A stretch of DNA of 64,000 nucleotides. Origin: Zobellia uliginosa (GTDB lineage: Bacteria > Bacteroidota > Bacteroidia > Flavobacteriales > Flavobacteriaceae). The translations under genes were made by a program, and so were the position numbers. A model generated the notes under the pieces. That model worked only from the letters and a program-made list of their open reading frames with translations, did not search any database and was not told the origin of the DNA. Every line of letters begins with the position of its first letter. The stretch's first letter is position 1. The stretch lies in contig NZ_JAHKPY010000012.1 in NCBI RefSeq assembly GCF_018860745.1, positions 639,166 through 703,165 of the forward strand. The letters are read 5' to 3'. This document shows, one piece after another, positions 42,161-49,598 of the stretch.

Positions 42161-43309
42161 ATGAATTTTAGTCCCAAGAACAAATCTTCTAATCTTATTT
42201 TGCTCATTGCTTCTTTTGGCATTGTGAGTCTTATCTTGCTAAACACCAATAGTTTTTTTAAGAAATTCAAGGAAGAGGAACGTCTTAAAATGGAGATTTG
42301 GGCAACGGCACAATCGGAGTTTCAGCAGTCTTCGGAGGAGATGGATTTAGGAAACCTTCACCTAAAAGTTTTTCAGAACAACACATCTACACCAATGATT
42401 CTGGTAAATAAAGATGGTTCTGTAAAGACCAACAATATGTCTACTGAAAAAGTTGGCGATTCCGTTTATATTCAAAATCAGATTTTAAAATTTCAAAATG
42501 AGAACACCCCAATTTCAATTGATCAACAGGGCACTCATTTGGCTACCTTATACTACGGGAATTCTGAGGTGTTGAACAAACTTAAATATTACCCTATTGC
42601 TCTTTTGCTTATTATATTCTTATTTGCAGCGGTCATTTTCTTTTTCTTTAAAACGAACAAAGCATCTGAACAAAATAAATTATGGGCCGGTATGGCCAAA
42701 GAAACAGCGCATCAAATTGGCACACCGCTCTCTTCTTTATTGGGCTGGAACGAGCTTTTGAAAACTGAAAATATCAATCCTGAAATCACAAAAGAAATAG
42801 CCAAGGATATCTCTCGGCTAGAAACCATAACGGAGCGGTTTTCTAAAATTGGATCCTTGCCAAAATTAAACACGCATGATATAGTTAAAGAAACCAAGGA
42901 TGCCTATGAATATCTTAAATTGCGCAGCTCTAAACTCATTGAATTTTCTTTCTCCTCTAACGTTAAAAACCTTGACGTTATGTTGAACAAATCTCTTTTT
43001 AACTGGACGATAGAAAACTTGGTCAAGAACGGTATTGACGCCATGAAAGGGAAGGGAAGTATTCATATTGAAATTATAAACGAGGGTAAACAGGTACACG
43101 TTCATGTTGCCGATACGGGACACGGCATACCCAAAAGTAACTTCCAAGCTATTTTTAATCCTGGAGTAACCAGTAAAAAAAGAGGCTGGGGATTAGGGCT
43201 CTCTTTGGTAAAAAGAATAGTTGAAGAGTACCATAAGGGGAAGATTAAAGTACTTTCGTCGAATAAACAGGGAACAGTTATGCAACTTACACTAAAGACC
43301 TTAAGTTAG
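42161..43309 (+). CDS. Sensor histidine kinase, two transmembrane helices
   Basis: The 382-residue protein has two membrane helices (about 12-30 and 143-165) flanking a small periplasmic sensor of about 110 residues. A cytoplasmic HisKA-like domain has phosphoacceptor His184 in KETAHQIGTPLSSLLGW, and a HATPase domain follows (LFNWTIENLVKNGIDAM, HVADTGHGIP, RGWGLGLSLVKRIV). This is a stand-alone kinase: there is no response regulator next to it, so its partner is encoded elsewhere. In Bacteroidota the HQIGTPL motif is common in this branch. The next gene on the strand is a zinc-ribbon membrane protein. Confidence 0.88.
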   Translation: MNFSPKNKSSNLILLIASFGIVSLILLNTNSFFKKFKEEERLKMEIWATAQSEFQQSSEEMDLGNLHLKVFQNNTSTPMILVNKDGSVKTNNMSTEKVGDSVYIQNQILKFQNENTPISIDQQGTHLATLYYGNSEVLNKLKYYPIALLLIIFLFAAVIFFFFKTNKASEQNKLWAGMAKETAHQIGTPLSSLLGWNELLKTENINPEITKEIAKDISRLETITERFSKIGSLPKLNTHDIVKETKDAYEYLKLRSSKLIEFSFSSNVKNLDVMLNKSLFNWTIENLVKNGIDAMKGKGSIHIEIINEGKQVHVHVADTGHGIPKSNFQAIFNPGVTSKKRGWGLGLSLVKRIVEEYHKGKIKVLSSNKQGTVMQLTLKTLS

Positions 43310-43358
43310 AAGGTTGTAATTAAGCATTATTAAATTTATATTTTTTAGACGCAGTAAA

Positions 43359-43700
43359 ATGGCAAAGGAAGAGTTAGTGGTTATTAAAGAGGCAGACCTG
43401 ACAAACAATTGTCCGGAATGTTTTAATCAAGATTTGAAACTTTCATTTTACCAAAAGCACAGGCAAGGCAAACTCTTCAAGTCCATTACTAATGAAGTTA
43501 CCTATAAAATAGTATGTAATAAATGTGGAACCAATATTTATCCTGTAAGCTGGACAGATGATATTGAGCGAAGTTTTAAATATTATCAAAAAATGGTCGT
43601 TCCAGACCGTAGTTCAGTTACTTTCACCTCTTTATTCTGGATACTTACCCTATTACTAGTTGCTGTAGTAGCCGCCGGGGTTTATTTCCTACTGCACTAA
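43359..43700 (+). CDS. Zinc-ribbon tail-anchored membrane protein
   Basis: The 113-residue protein has two Cys pairs, C18/C21 (NNCPECF) and C53/C56 (IVCNKCGTNI), forming a probable zinc ribbon, and a single C-terminal helix (LFWILTLLLVAVVAAGVYFLL, about 88-110). It is predicted tail-anchored with the ribbon in the cytoplasm. It follows the histidine kinase by 49 bp and could be part of its unit. Function unknown. Confidence 0.75.
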   Translation: MAKEELVVIKEADLTNNCPECFNQDLKLSFYQKHRQGKLFKSITNEVTYKIVCNKCGTNIYPVSWTDDIERSFKYYQKMVVPDRSSVTFTSLFWILTLLLVAVVAAGVYFLLH

Positions 43701-43706
43701 AAATTA

Positions 43707-44096
43707 TTAGAGTGCTGCTACGATCTTGGCTGCAGTTTCCTTGAATTCTTCCTCAGAAAGAGACACTTTATGCTGAAAAGTCGCATTCTGCATATTTGTT
43801 AGTGGAATTAAGTGCACGTGTACATGAGGCACTTCTAAACCAATAACGGTCATACCCACTCTTTTGCAATCTATAGATGCTTCTATGGCCATACCTACTT
43901 TTCGTGAGAAAGCCATAAGACCCATGTAAGTATCTTCATCTAGATCCATAATCTTATCTACCTCTTTTTTTGGAATACACAACGTATGTCCTTTGGCATT
44001 TGGATTGATATCTAGAAAAGCAAAATAATTATCGTCTTCCGCTATTTTATAACAGGGAATTTCGCCATTTATGATTTTTGTAAAGATTGAGGCCAT
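43707..44096 (-). CDS. HIT family hydrolase (Hint-like)
   Basis: The 129-residue protein has the histidine triad HVHVHLIPL (near 95-103) with upstream ASIFTKIINGEIPCYKI, FLDINPNAKGHTLCIPKKEV. This is the Hint branch of nucleotide hydrolases/transferases, which remove AMP from lysine-AMP-like adducts. It lies 12 bp after greA on the same strand, an arrangement common in this phylum. Confidence 0.93.
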   Translation of the reverse strand: MASIFTKIINGEIPCYKIAEDDNYFAFLDINPNAKGHTLCIPKKEVDKIMDLDEDTYMGLMAFSRKVGMAIEASIDCKRVGMTVIGLEVPHVHVHLIPLTNMQNATFQHKVSLSEEEFKETAAKIVAAL

Positions 44097-44108
44097 AAGT
44101 GATTGTTT

Positions 44109-44585
44109 TTAAGCTCTTGAAATCTCTAATATATCAAACTTTAAAGTACCGTTTGGTACCTTAATTTCTGCGGTTTCACCAACTTTTTTACCCAATAGAC
44201 CTTTTCCTATAGGGGAATTAACGGATATTTTTCCTGTCTTTAAATCGGCTTCGCTCTCCGCAACTAAAGTGTATTTCATCTCCATTCCATTGGTCTGGTT
44301 TTTCAACTTTACGGTTGATAGAACTAAAACCTTAGAAGTATCTAATTGCGATTCATCTATTAGACGCGCATTGGAAAGCGTTTCCTCCATCTTGGAAATC
44401 TTAAGTTCCAAAAGACCTTGTGCTTCTTTAGCAGCATCATATTCGGCATTTTCAGACAAGTCACCTTTGTCTCTTGCTTCACCTATAGCCTGAGAGGCTT
44501 TTGGACGTTCAATATCTTTTAAATGATTAAGCTCCTCCCTTAATTTTTGTAATCCTTCTTTAGTATAGTAAGATACGTTACTCAT
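44109..44585 (-). CDS. greA: Transcription elongation factor GreA
   Basis: The start is placed at ATG 44583-44585 (MSNVSYYTKEGLQKLREEL), because the upstream 16 codons of the open frame do not match GreA. The 158-residue protein has the N-terminal coiled coil with the tip motif GDLSENAEYDAAKEAQ (Asp/Glu that reach the RNA polymerase active site) and the C-terminal FKBP-like domain (ISVNSPIGKGLLGKKVGETAEI). It rescues backtracked RNA polymerase by transcript cleavage. It forms a unit with the HIT gene. Confidence 0.95.
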   Translation of the reverse strand: MSNVSYYTKEGLQKLREELNHLKDIERPKASQAIGEARDKGDLSENAEYDAAKEAQGLLELKISKMEETLSNARLIDESQLDTSKVLVLSTVKLKNQTNGMEMKYTLVAESEADLKTGKISVNSPIGKGLLGKKVGETAEIKVPNGTLKFDILEISRA

Positions 44586-44730
44586 GTTATACTCATTTAA
44601 TAATCTTGTAAAATAAGAAAATCCTCTACACAAGCCGATATATCGATGGCTAATTTTAGAGAGGATTTAACGCAAATATACATAATTTTTGTTCAATTTT
44701 GTTTCACGCATTTTAAATCACATTCCTTCT

Positions 44731-45168
44731 ATGAAGCATTTTCTTAGCTTTCTTCTTATGATATTCTTACTCTCGTGCAATAATGATGGCGTAATCCGCA
44801 ATCCTTACCTGCAAGAAGTTGGATTTCGGTTTGATATGAATCTCAATCTGCCTCTTTATAGTAAGCTTACCAATATTGGTAGTGTGGTTTTTATTCAAAA
44901 TGCAGGTGTAGGACTAAAAGGCGTATATGTAATCCAATCAGGTATTGACCAATATAGAGCGTTTGAAGCTTCCTGCCCAAACCATGTACCTAACGATTGC
45001 TCCACAACACAATTAAACGGAATTGAAGTAACTTGTGGCTGTGAAGACTACACGTACAATCTTTTTACGGGCTCTTTAACAAATGCCCCTGATGATGGAG
45101 AGCGGCGCTATGATATGCTGGAATACCGTGTTGTTAGGAGTGGTAACATTGTTTTGGTTTCCAATTAA
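44731..45168 (+). CDS. Degenerate Rieske-like lipoprotein
   Basis: The ATG 44731 is chosen because it gives a lipoprotein signal (MKHFLSFLLMIFLLSC); the longer frame adds 14 unlikely residues. The 145-residue product resembles a Rieske domain (FRFDMNLNLPLYSKLTNIG, EASCPNHVPNDC, GIEVTCGCEDYTYNLFTG). A working Rieske centre needs C-x-H and C-x2-H. Here there are C82-P-N-H85 and C102-G-C104-E, so the second His is absent and a [2Fe-2S] cluster is unlikely in the usual form. Flavobacterial proteins of this type are often called Rieske-like. Possible roles: structural disulfide or an altered metal site. Confidence 0.7.
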   Translation: MKHFLSFLLMIFLLSCNNDGVIRNPYLQEVGFRFDMNLNLPLYSKLTNIGSVVFIQNAGVGLKGVYVIQSGIDQYRAFEASCPNHVPNDCSTTQLNGIEVTCGCEDYTYNLFTGSLTNAPDDGERRYDMLEYRVVRSGNIVLVSN

Positions 45169-45171
45169 CCA

Positions 45172-45831
45172 CTACTCGTTCCTATATTTATCCATAATAC
45201 CTTTAAACAGCTCCCCTGTGGAAGGTGGGGTATAAGATATAGCGTTGGCTCCGGCTTCTATAGCAGATAAAATGGTTTCATCTGTTTTTCCTCCTGTGGC
45301 GATAATGGCGACCTCATCATTTATATCTCGTATACGTTTAATAATATCCGCTGTTTTTCCTGCGCCCGAGACATTAAAAATATCAATACCGGCCTTTATC
45401 CTTCCTTTTATATCATCTTTTTCCGAAACGATGGTAATGGTAACCGGAATATCTATTCTATCCTTCAACTGCCTTATAAGGTCATTAGGTGCCGGTTTGT
45501 TAAGCACTACCCCCAAAGCCCCTTGAAAATCTGCATGAACCGCCAATTCAACCGATCGGTTACCTGTAGTAATTCCACCTCCTACTCCACAGAAAATAGG
45601 CTTATCGGCCGCCAGTATCAATGCATGGGAAATTGTGGGCTGTGGCGTAAAGGGATAAACAGCTATGATGGCGTTGGCGTTGGTATTTCTAATAATGGCC
45701 ACATCTGTACTGAACAAAAACGATTTTAGCAATTGTCCAAAAACACGAATACCAGAGCACTCGTCAATAATCTCTGGAACGGCTACGATACTCTTGCGTA
45801 GCTTGCTTCCAAAAGCAGGTACCTTTTTCAT
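45172..45831 (-). CDS. TIM-barrel protein of unknown function
   Basis: The 219-residue cytoplasmic protein has an alternating beta/alpha pattern with a phosphate-binding-like Gly region (CGVGGGITTGNRSVEL), then ALGVVLNKPAPNDL, IDIFNVSGAGKTADIIKRI, VAIIATGGKTDETI and EAGANAISYTPPSTGEL. It looks like a ribulose-phosphate-binding barrel (HisA/TrpF/RPE-like) but lacks a recognisable catalytic motif of any of these. The first 30 residues (MKKVPAFGSKLRKSIVAVPE) are unusual. It ends 3 bp from the stop of the convergent Rieske-like gene. Function unknown. Confidence 0.6.
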   Translation of the reverse strand: MKKVPAFGSKLRKSIVAVPEIIDECSGIRVFGQLLKSFLFSTDVAIIRNTNANAIIAVYPFTPQPTISHALILAADKPIFCGVGGGITTGNRSVELAVHADFQGALGVVLNKPAPNDLIRQLKDRIDIPVTITIVSEKDDIKGRIKAGIDIFNVSGAGKTADIIKRIRDINDEVAIIATGGKTDETILSAIEAGANAISYTPPSTGELFKGIMDKYRNE

Positions 45832-45883
45832 TTTTAAATAGATAAATATGGTTTTATTCTTCGGATAGATTGGATACGGAATA

Positions 45884-46873
45884 TTAGAGATTTCCCAAAA
45901 TACTATCCATTACCCAACTGGTATGCAAGGCCGTTTTTCCTGTTGATGGGTGCCCTTGCCCTTCCAATAAGTCTGCTTTCAGGTTTTCTACATGGAACTG
46001 TTGCACGTGTTTTGGATGTTCTATAAAAAGTCTTTTTTCACCCTCTTCATTCTTAAGCACCACATCGGTATCTTCAAAAACCGAAAAGCTGATTTTGCCT
46101 CCGCTACCAAAAATTTCAACACTGTCCTCTCTTTGTTGGGTACCAAAATTCCAAGTACCGGAACCGGTAATTCCATTCTTGTGTAACCAATGCCCGGTAA
46201 TGGCATCCTTAGCGGTATACAGCTCCTGTTGATTTAAAGCGACACCAGAAGCATTTTCAAAATCTCCCAATAAAAAAGCAAAAAGGTCTAGACCGTGACT
46301 CGCCAAATCATCAAAATAACCTGCAGGAGCTACTTTTGCATCAGTACGCCAATTGTATTCCCCACTCAAATCTATAGCATTGGGCGGTTTTCCTAAGAAC
46401 CAACGAATGTGACGTACTTCTCCAATTTTATTGGCATCCAACCATTCTTTCACCTGTAAAAAACGAGGCAACGAACGGCGATAATAAGCAACGAATAAGG
46501 GCAAACCCTTATCTTCAAAAGCATTAATAATTTCTAAGCTTTCCTCATGGTTGGGCGCCATTGGTTTTTCAATACAACAAGGTTTTCCCACTGCGGCCAC
46601 TTTTAACGCATAATATTTGTGGGAATCCGGAGGGGTAGCAATATAAACGGCATCTACTTCAGTGTCATTTATAAGCGCATCTGCATCCGAGTAATACTTG
46701 GCAACACCATGTCTTTTCGCATAGTCTGCCGCTTTCGCTTCATCTCTACGCATAACTGCGACAACTTCAAAACCTTCTGTATTTTGATAGGCAGGTCCGC
46801 TTTTAACTTCGGTTACGTTACCGCATCCTAATATACCCCAGCATATTTTTGTTTTTAGCGTTGTATCTTTCAT
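45884..46873 (-). CDS. Gfo/Idh/MocA family oxidoreductase
   Basis: The 329-residue protein has an N-terminal Rossmann fold (ICWGILGCGNVTEVKSG) and the family motif EKP in KPCCIEKPMAPNHEE (Lys near 97). The C-terminal alpha/beta domain contains FDDLASHGLDLFAFLLGD. These NAD(P)-dependent enzymes oxidise or reduce sugars, inositol, biliverdin or trans-dihydrodiols. Substrate unknown. It lies 52 bp after the TIM-barrel gene on the same strand, so a shared transcript is possible. Confidence 0.88.
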   Translation of the reverse strand: MKDTTLKTKICWGILGCGNVTEVKSGPAYQNTEGFEVVAVMRRDEAKAADYAKRHGVAKYYSDADALINDTEVDAVYIATPPDSHKYYALKVAAVGKPCCIEKPMAPNHEESLEIINAFEDKGLPLFVAYYRRSLPRFLQVKEWLDANKIGEVRHIRWFLGKPPNAIDLSGEYNWRTDAKVAPAGYFDDLASHGLDLFAFLLGDFENASGVALNQQELYTAKDAITGHWLHKNGITGSGTWNFGTQQREDSVEIFGSGGKISFSVFEDTDVVLKNEEGEKRLFIEHPKHVQQFHVENLKADLLEGQGHPSTGKTALHTSWVMDSILGNL

Positions 46874-46984
46874 AATAGCACCACTTTGAATCCGTAGTAA
46901 AAATAACGGATTTAAAGACAGCTTATCATAAGGAAAGGAACTAATTCAACAAGTTTTTGACTCAATAAAATTCTAACATAAAGA

Positions 46985-49213
46985 TTAAAACCTAACAGTT
47001 GCTCCTAACAAAAAATTAGTTCCTGCTTGCGGATAATAGCCAGCGCCTTCAATAGTCTGAACAGACCCTGAACTATCATCATCATAGGTATAGAAATAGC
47101 CGTTAGAAACTATATCCTCATCAAAGATATTATTCACCAAAGCAGATAATGTAATACTCTTGATGACCGATTTAAAATCAAGAACGTACTGTATATTCAA
47201 ATCTGTCTGTGAATAGGCATCCAAAACTGAGTTTTCCGAATCTATATTACCCATATATTGTTCACCAACATATTTAGATAAAGTAGCTATTCTAAAGTTC
47301 TTAACCGGGGAGTAAGCAATGCTATTTCCAATAACGACATTTGGCGAATACGCAATATTGGTATTCCCCAACTCACGAAGTTCTCCATCTCTTTCAAAAA
47401 AGAAATCTAAATTCTTATTAGTACTAACAGCTATATTAGGTTGTATTTGCCATTTGTTTCCTATAAGAATATTGGCGTCCAACTCAATACCCGCACGATA
47501 ACTGTCTCCAACATTTTCACGCAATGGTGCCCCAACGTCATTCAATTGACCCGTTAGAACCAACTGATCTTTATACCTCATATAATAGGCGTTGGTATTT
47601 AACTGAAAAGCATTAGAAACATAACGCCACCCCAACTCAAAGTCGTTCAGTTTTTCCGGTTTTGGGCTTCCGCTTTCATAATCATTTCTATTAGGCTCAC
47701 GATTGGCAACCGCATAACTGAAATAAAAATTATTGTTTCTGTTCAAATCAAACACAACGCCGGCTTTAGGATTGAAAAAATGAAATGTATCATCTACCAG
47801 ACCTGTTTCTTCTCCATTTGCCAAATAACCCACTCTTCTGTATTGCAGGTCCCCAAAGAGACTCCACTTATCATTTAAGCCATAATTTGCCTTAGTGTAA
47901 AAATTAAAATCGGTTTTATTGGAATCATCTTCATAATAGCGGTCACGAATCTGATTATCATTTGAATAACGCGCCCAAATTACTTCTCCAAAATGATCGC
48001 CTTGGTAGGAATTCCAGCCTCCGCCTAAAATGACATCCAAACGATCTTTGGTATAATTAGCAGAAAAAACTGTCCCATAAAATTTGTTGTCCAACCAGCG
48101 ACGCCGGATATAATCGGTAGAAGTGATTTCTTCGCCATTTAAAATGAAATTGTCGCGACCAATAAAATTTAATTGTGAATCCCCTTCGTATAAAACATTG
48201 GTATAGTAATAATCATCAACATATTCTTCAAAAAAACCACGTCCATTTGTAAAATGCAAAGCAAGGTTAAAACTCCATAAATCCGATAGCTTTTCGTTCC
48301 AAAGAAATTGAGCATGATTTTGCCTGTAATTATCTTCCTGCTTATCATAAAAGCCTTCTAAATCGCCATTGTCATCAAGTTTCACACCGCCAATATTAAA
48401 AGAACGATTCGAATCAATGTTATCATCTTGCCCAATGAGATTAATCGGCGAAGGGTCAAATCCAAACCAAGATTGATAAGTAACCTCATGCCCTCCAAAA
48501 AGCAATGCTTTTAGTTGTGTATTATCATCTGTGTAAGCCGCTTGTAAAAAATAGGAATCCAAATCTGAAGAAGCGCGATCTACATACCCATCTGAAGTTA
48601 TTCTAGACAATCGCCCTGAAATTTCAATATGGTCATTTAATAATCCTGTACTAAATTTGATATTATTACGAAGTGTTTTAAAACTACCTACCGAAGATGA
48701 AATTTGGGCATACGCTTCATCCGAAACGGCATCCGTCAATAAATTTAGACTAGCACCAAAAGCACCCGAACCATTGGTTGACGTACCTACACCACGTTGC
48801 AACTGCAAACTCTCCGTAGACGATGCAAAATCCGGCATATTTACCCAGAACGTACCATGAGATTCAGAATCGTTATAAGGTATGCCGTTTATAGTAACAT
48901 TTACCCGTGTATTATCACTACCACGCACACGAATGCCTGTATAACCCACTCCTGCACCTGCATCTGATGTAGTTACAACTCCTGGCAAGAAGTTCATAAG
49001 AATTGGAATATCCTGACCCAAGTTACGCGATGCGTATTCTTCTTTCTTAAGGTTGGAAAAGGTTACCGGAGTTGCTTTATTGACTCTAATGGCGGAAACA
49101 AAAACCTCATCTAGATCTATTTTTTTCCCTTCTACAGAGTCAATTTTTTTTTCTTGTGCAAAAAGTTGGGTGGTCATTGCTGAACAGACCAAAAGCATTA
49201 CAAAGTACTTCAT
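46985..49213 (-). CDS. TonB-dependent outer-membrane receptor, TPP-riboswitch controlled
   Basis: The 742-residue protein has a signal peptide (VMLLVCSAMTTQLFAQ), a plug domain (LDEVFVSAIRVNKATPV, PGVVTTSDAGAGVGYTGIRVRG, VNVTINGIPYNDSES) and a 22-strand barrel ending in TNFLLGATVRF. There is no SusC-type N-terminal carboxypeptidase-like domain, so it is a vitamin/siderophore-size receptor. A TPP riboswitch lies in the leader. Published comparative work (Rodionov and co-workers) described THI-element controlled outer-membrane receptors in Bacteroidota, called OMR1, for thiamine or precursors. Here the ligand is probably thiamine or its pyrimidine part. The exact identity with OMR1 was not checked. 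Confidence 0.88.
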   Translation of the reverse strand: MKYFVMLLVCSAMTTQLFAQEKKIDSVEGKKIDLDEVFVSAIRVNKATPVTFSNLKKEEYASRNLGQDIPILMNFLPGVVTTSDAGAGVGYTGIRVRGSDNTRVNVTINGIPYNDSESHGTFWVNMPDFASSTESLQLQRGVGTSTNGSGAFGASLNLLTDAVSDEAYAQISSSVGSFKTLRNNIKFSTGLLNDHIEISGRLSRITSDGYVDRASSDLDSYFLQAAYTDDNTQLKALLFGGHEVTYQSWFGFDPSPINLIGQDDNIDSNRSFNIGGVKLDDNGDLEGFYDKQEDNYRQNHAQFLWNEKLSDLWSFNLALHFTNGRGFFEEYVDDYYYTNVLYEGDSQLNFIGRDNFILNGEEITSTDYIRRRWLDNKFYGTVFSANYTKDRLDVILGGGWNSYQGDHFGEVIWARYSNDNQIRDRYYEDDSNKTDFNFYTKANYGLNDKWSLFGDLQYRRVGYLANGEETGLVDDTFHFFNPKAGVVFDLNRNNNFYFSYAVANREPNRNDYESGSPKPEKLNDFELGWRYVSNAFQLNTNAYYMRYKDQLVLTGQLNDVGAPLRENVGDSYRAGIELDANILIGNKWQIQPNIAVSTNKNLDFFFERDGELRELGNTNIAYSPNVVIGNSIAYSPVKNFRIATLSKYVGEQYMGNIDSENSVLDAYSQTDLNIQYVLDFKSVIKSITLSALVNNIFDEDIVSNGYFYTYDDDSSGSVQTIEGAGYYPQAGTNFLLGATVRF

Positions 49214-49234
49214 TCGTATAAGTTAGCTACGAAT
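49212..49234 (-). promoter_or_regulatory. Hairpin overlapping the receptor start codon
   Basis: ATTCGTA (49212-49218 on plus) and TACGAAT (49228-49234) form a 7-bp stem with a 9-nt loop. The last two stem bases include the A and T of the start codon 49211-49213. Folding would hide the initiation codon, suggesting the riboswitch acts on translation. Confidence 0.4.
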
Positions 49235-49315
49235 AAAAGGGGCGTTATTCTTATTTTTAAATTGAATTTCGTCCGGTTGAGGACAAGCATAAATATTCCA
49301 AGAAGTGAAAAATCA

Positions 49316-49431
49316 CTGTCCCTTGGCAGCATTACCCGCCCAGGTTCATTGGGTATAATCTCAGCTTATCTTGAGGCAGATATGACATTTATTCACATTT
49401 CTACCAAATCAAGAGTTCGCACCCCTTTGAG
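49316..49431 (-). promoter_or_regulatory. TPP riboswitch (THI element)
   Basis: On the minus strand the leader reads AAAGGGGTGC, a variable arm, CTGAGATTATACCC, AATGAACCTG, GGCGGGTAATGCTG and AAGGGACAG. These are the conserved J2-3/J4-5 and L5 blocks of the TPP aptamer (CUGAGA, ACCC, GAACCUG, GGAUAAUGC variant, AAGGGA). It lies about 100 nt upstream of the receptor start and on its strand. Rising TPP is expected to shut the receptor off. No strong terminator follows the aptamer, so translational control is likely. The remaining 49214-49598 spacer holds only this leader and the kinase promoter region. Confidence 0.93.
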
Positions 49432-49598
49432 ATTCGGCAAATATAGGTCTAGGCTTTCACATTTCATAACTAATTCTACCAAAAGACCTTTTATACAAGG
49501 CCTTTTAAAGCATATGGAACAAACAATTAACGCTTATTTGTAAACCCTATGCGCTTTATATACGTATTTTTAGAAACACTTTTTTGCAAAATGGAAAT

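Noticed and set aside
44586-44633. N-terminal extension of GreA by 16 residues
   Set aside because: GreA starts with a short segment before the coiled coil; the ATG at 44585 fits.
49262-49543. A 93-residue open frame on the plus strand
   Set aside because: It is on the strand opposite to the TPP riboswitch leader and has no protein-like features.
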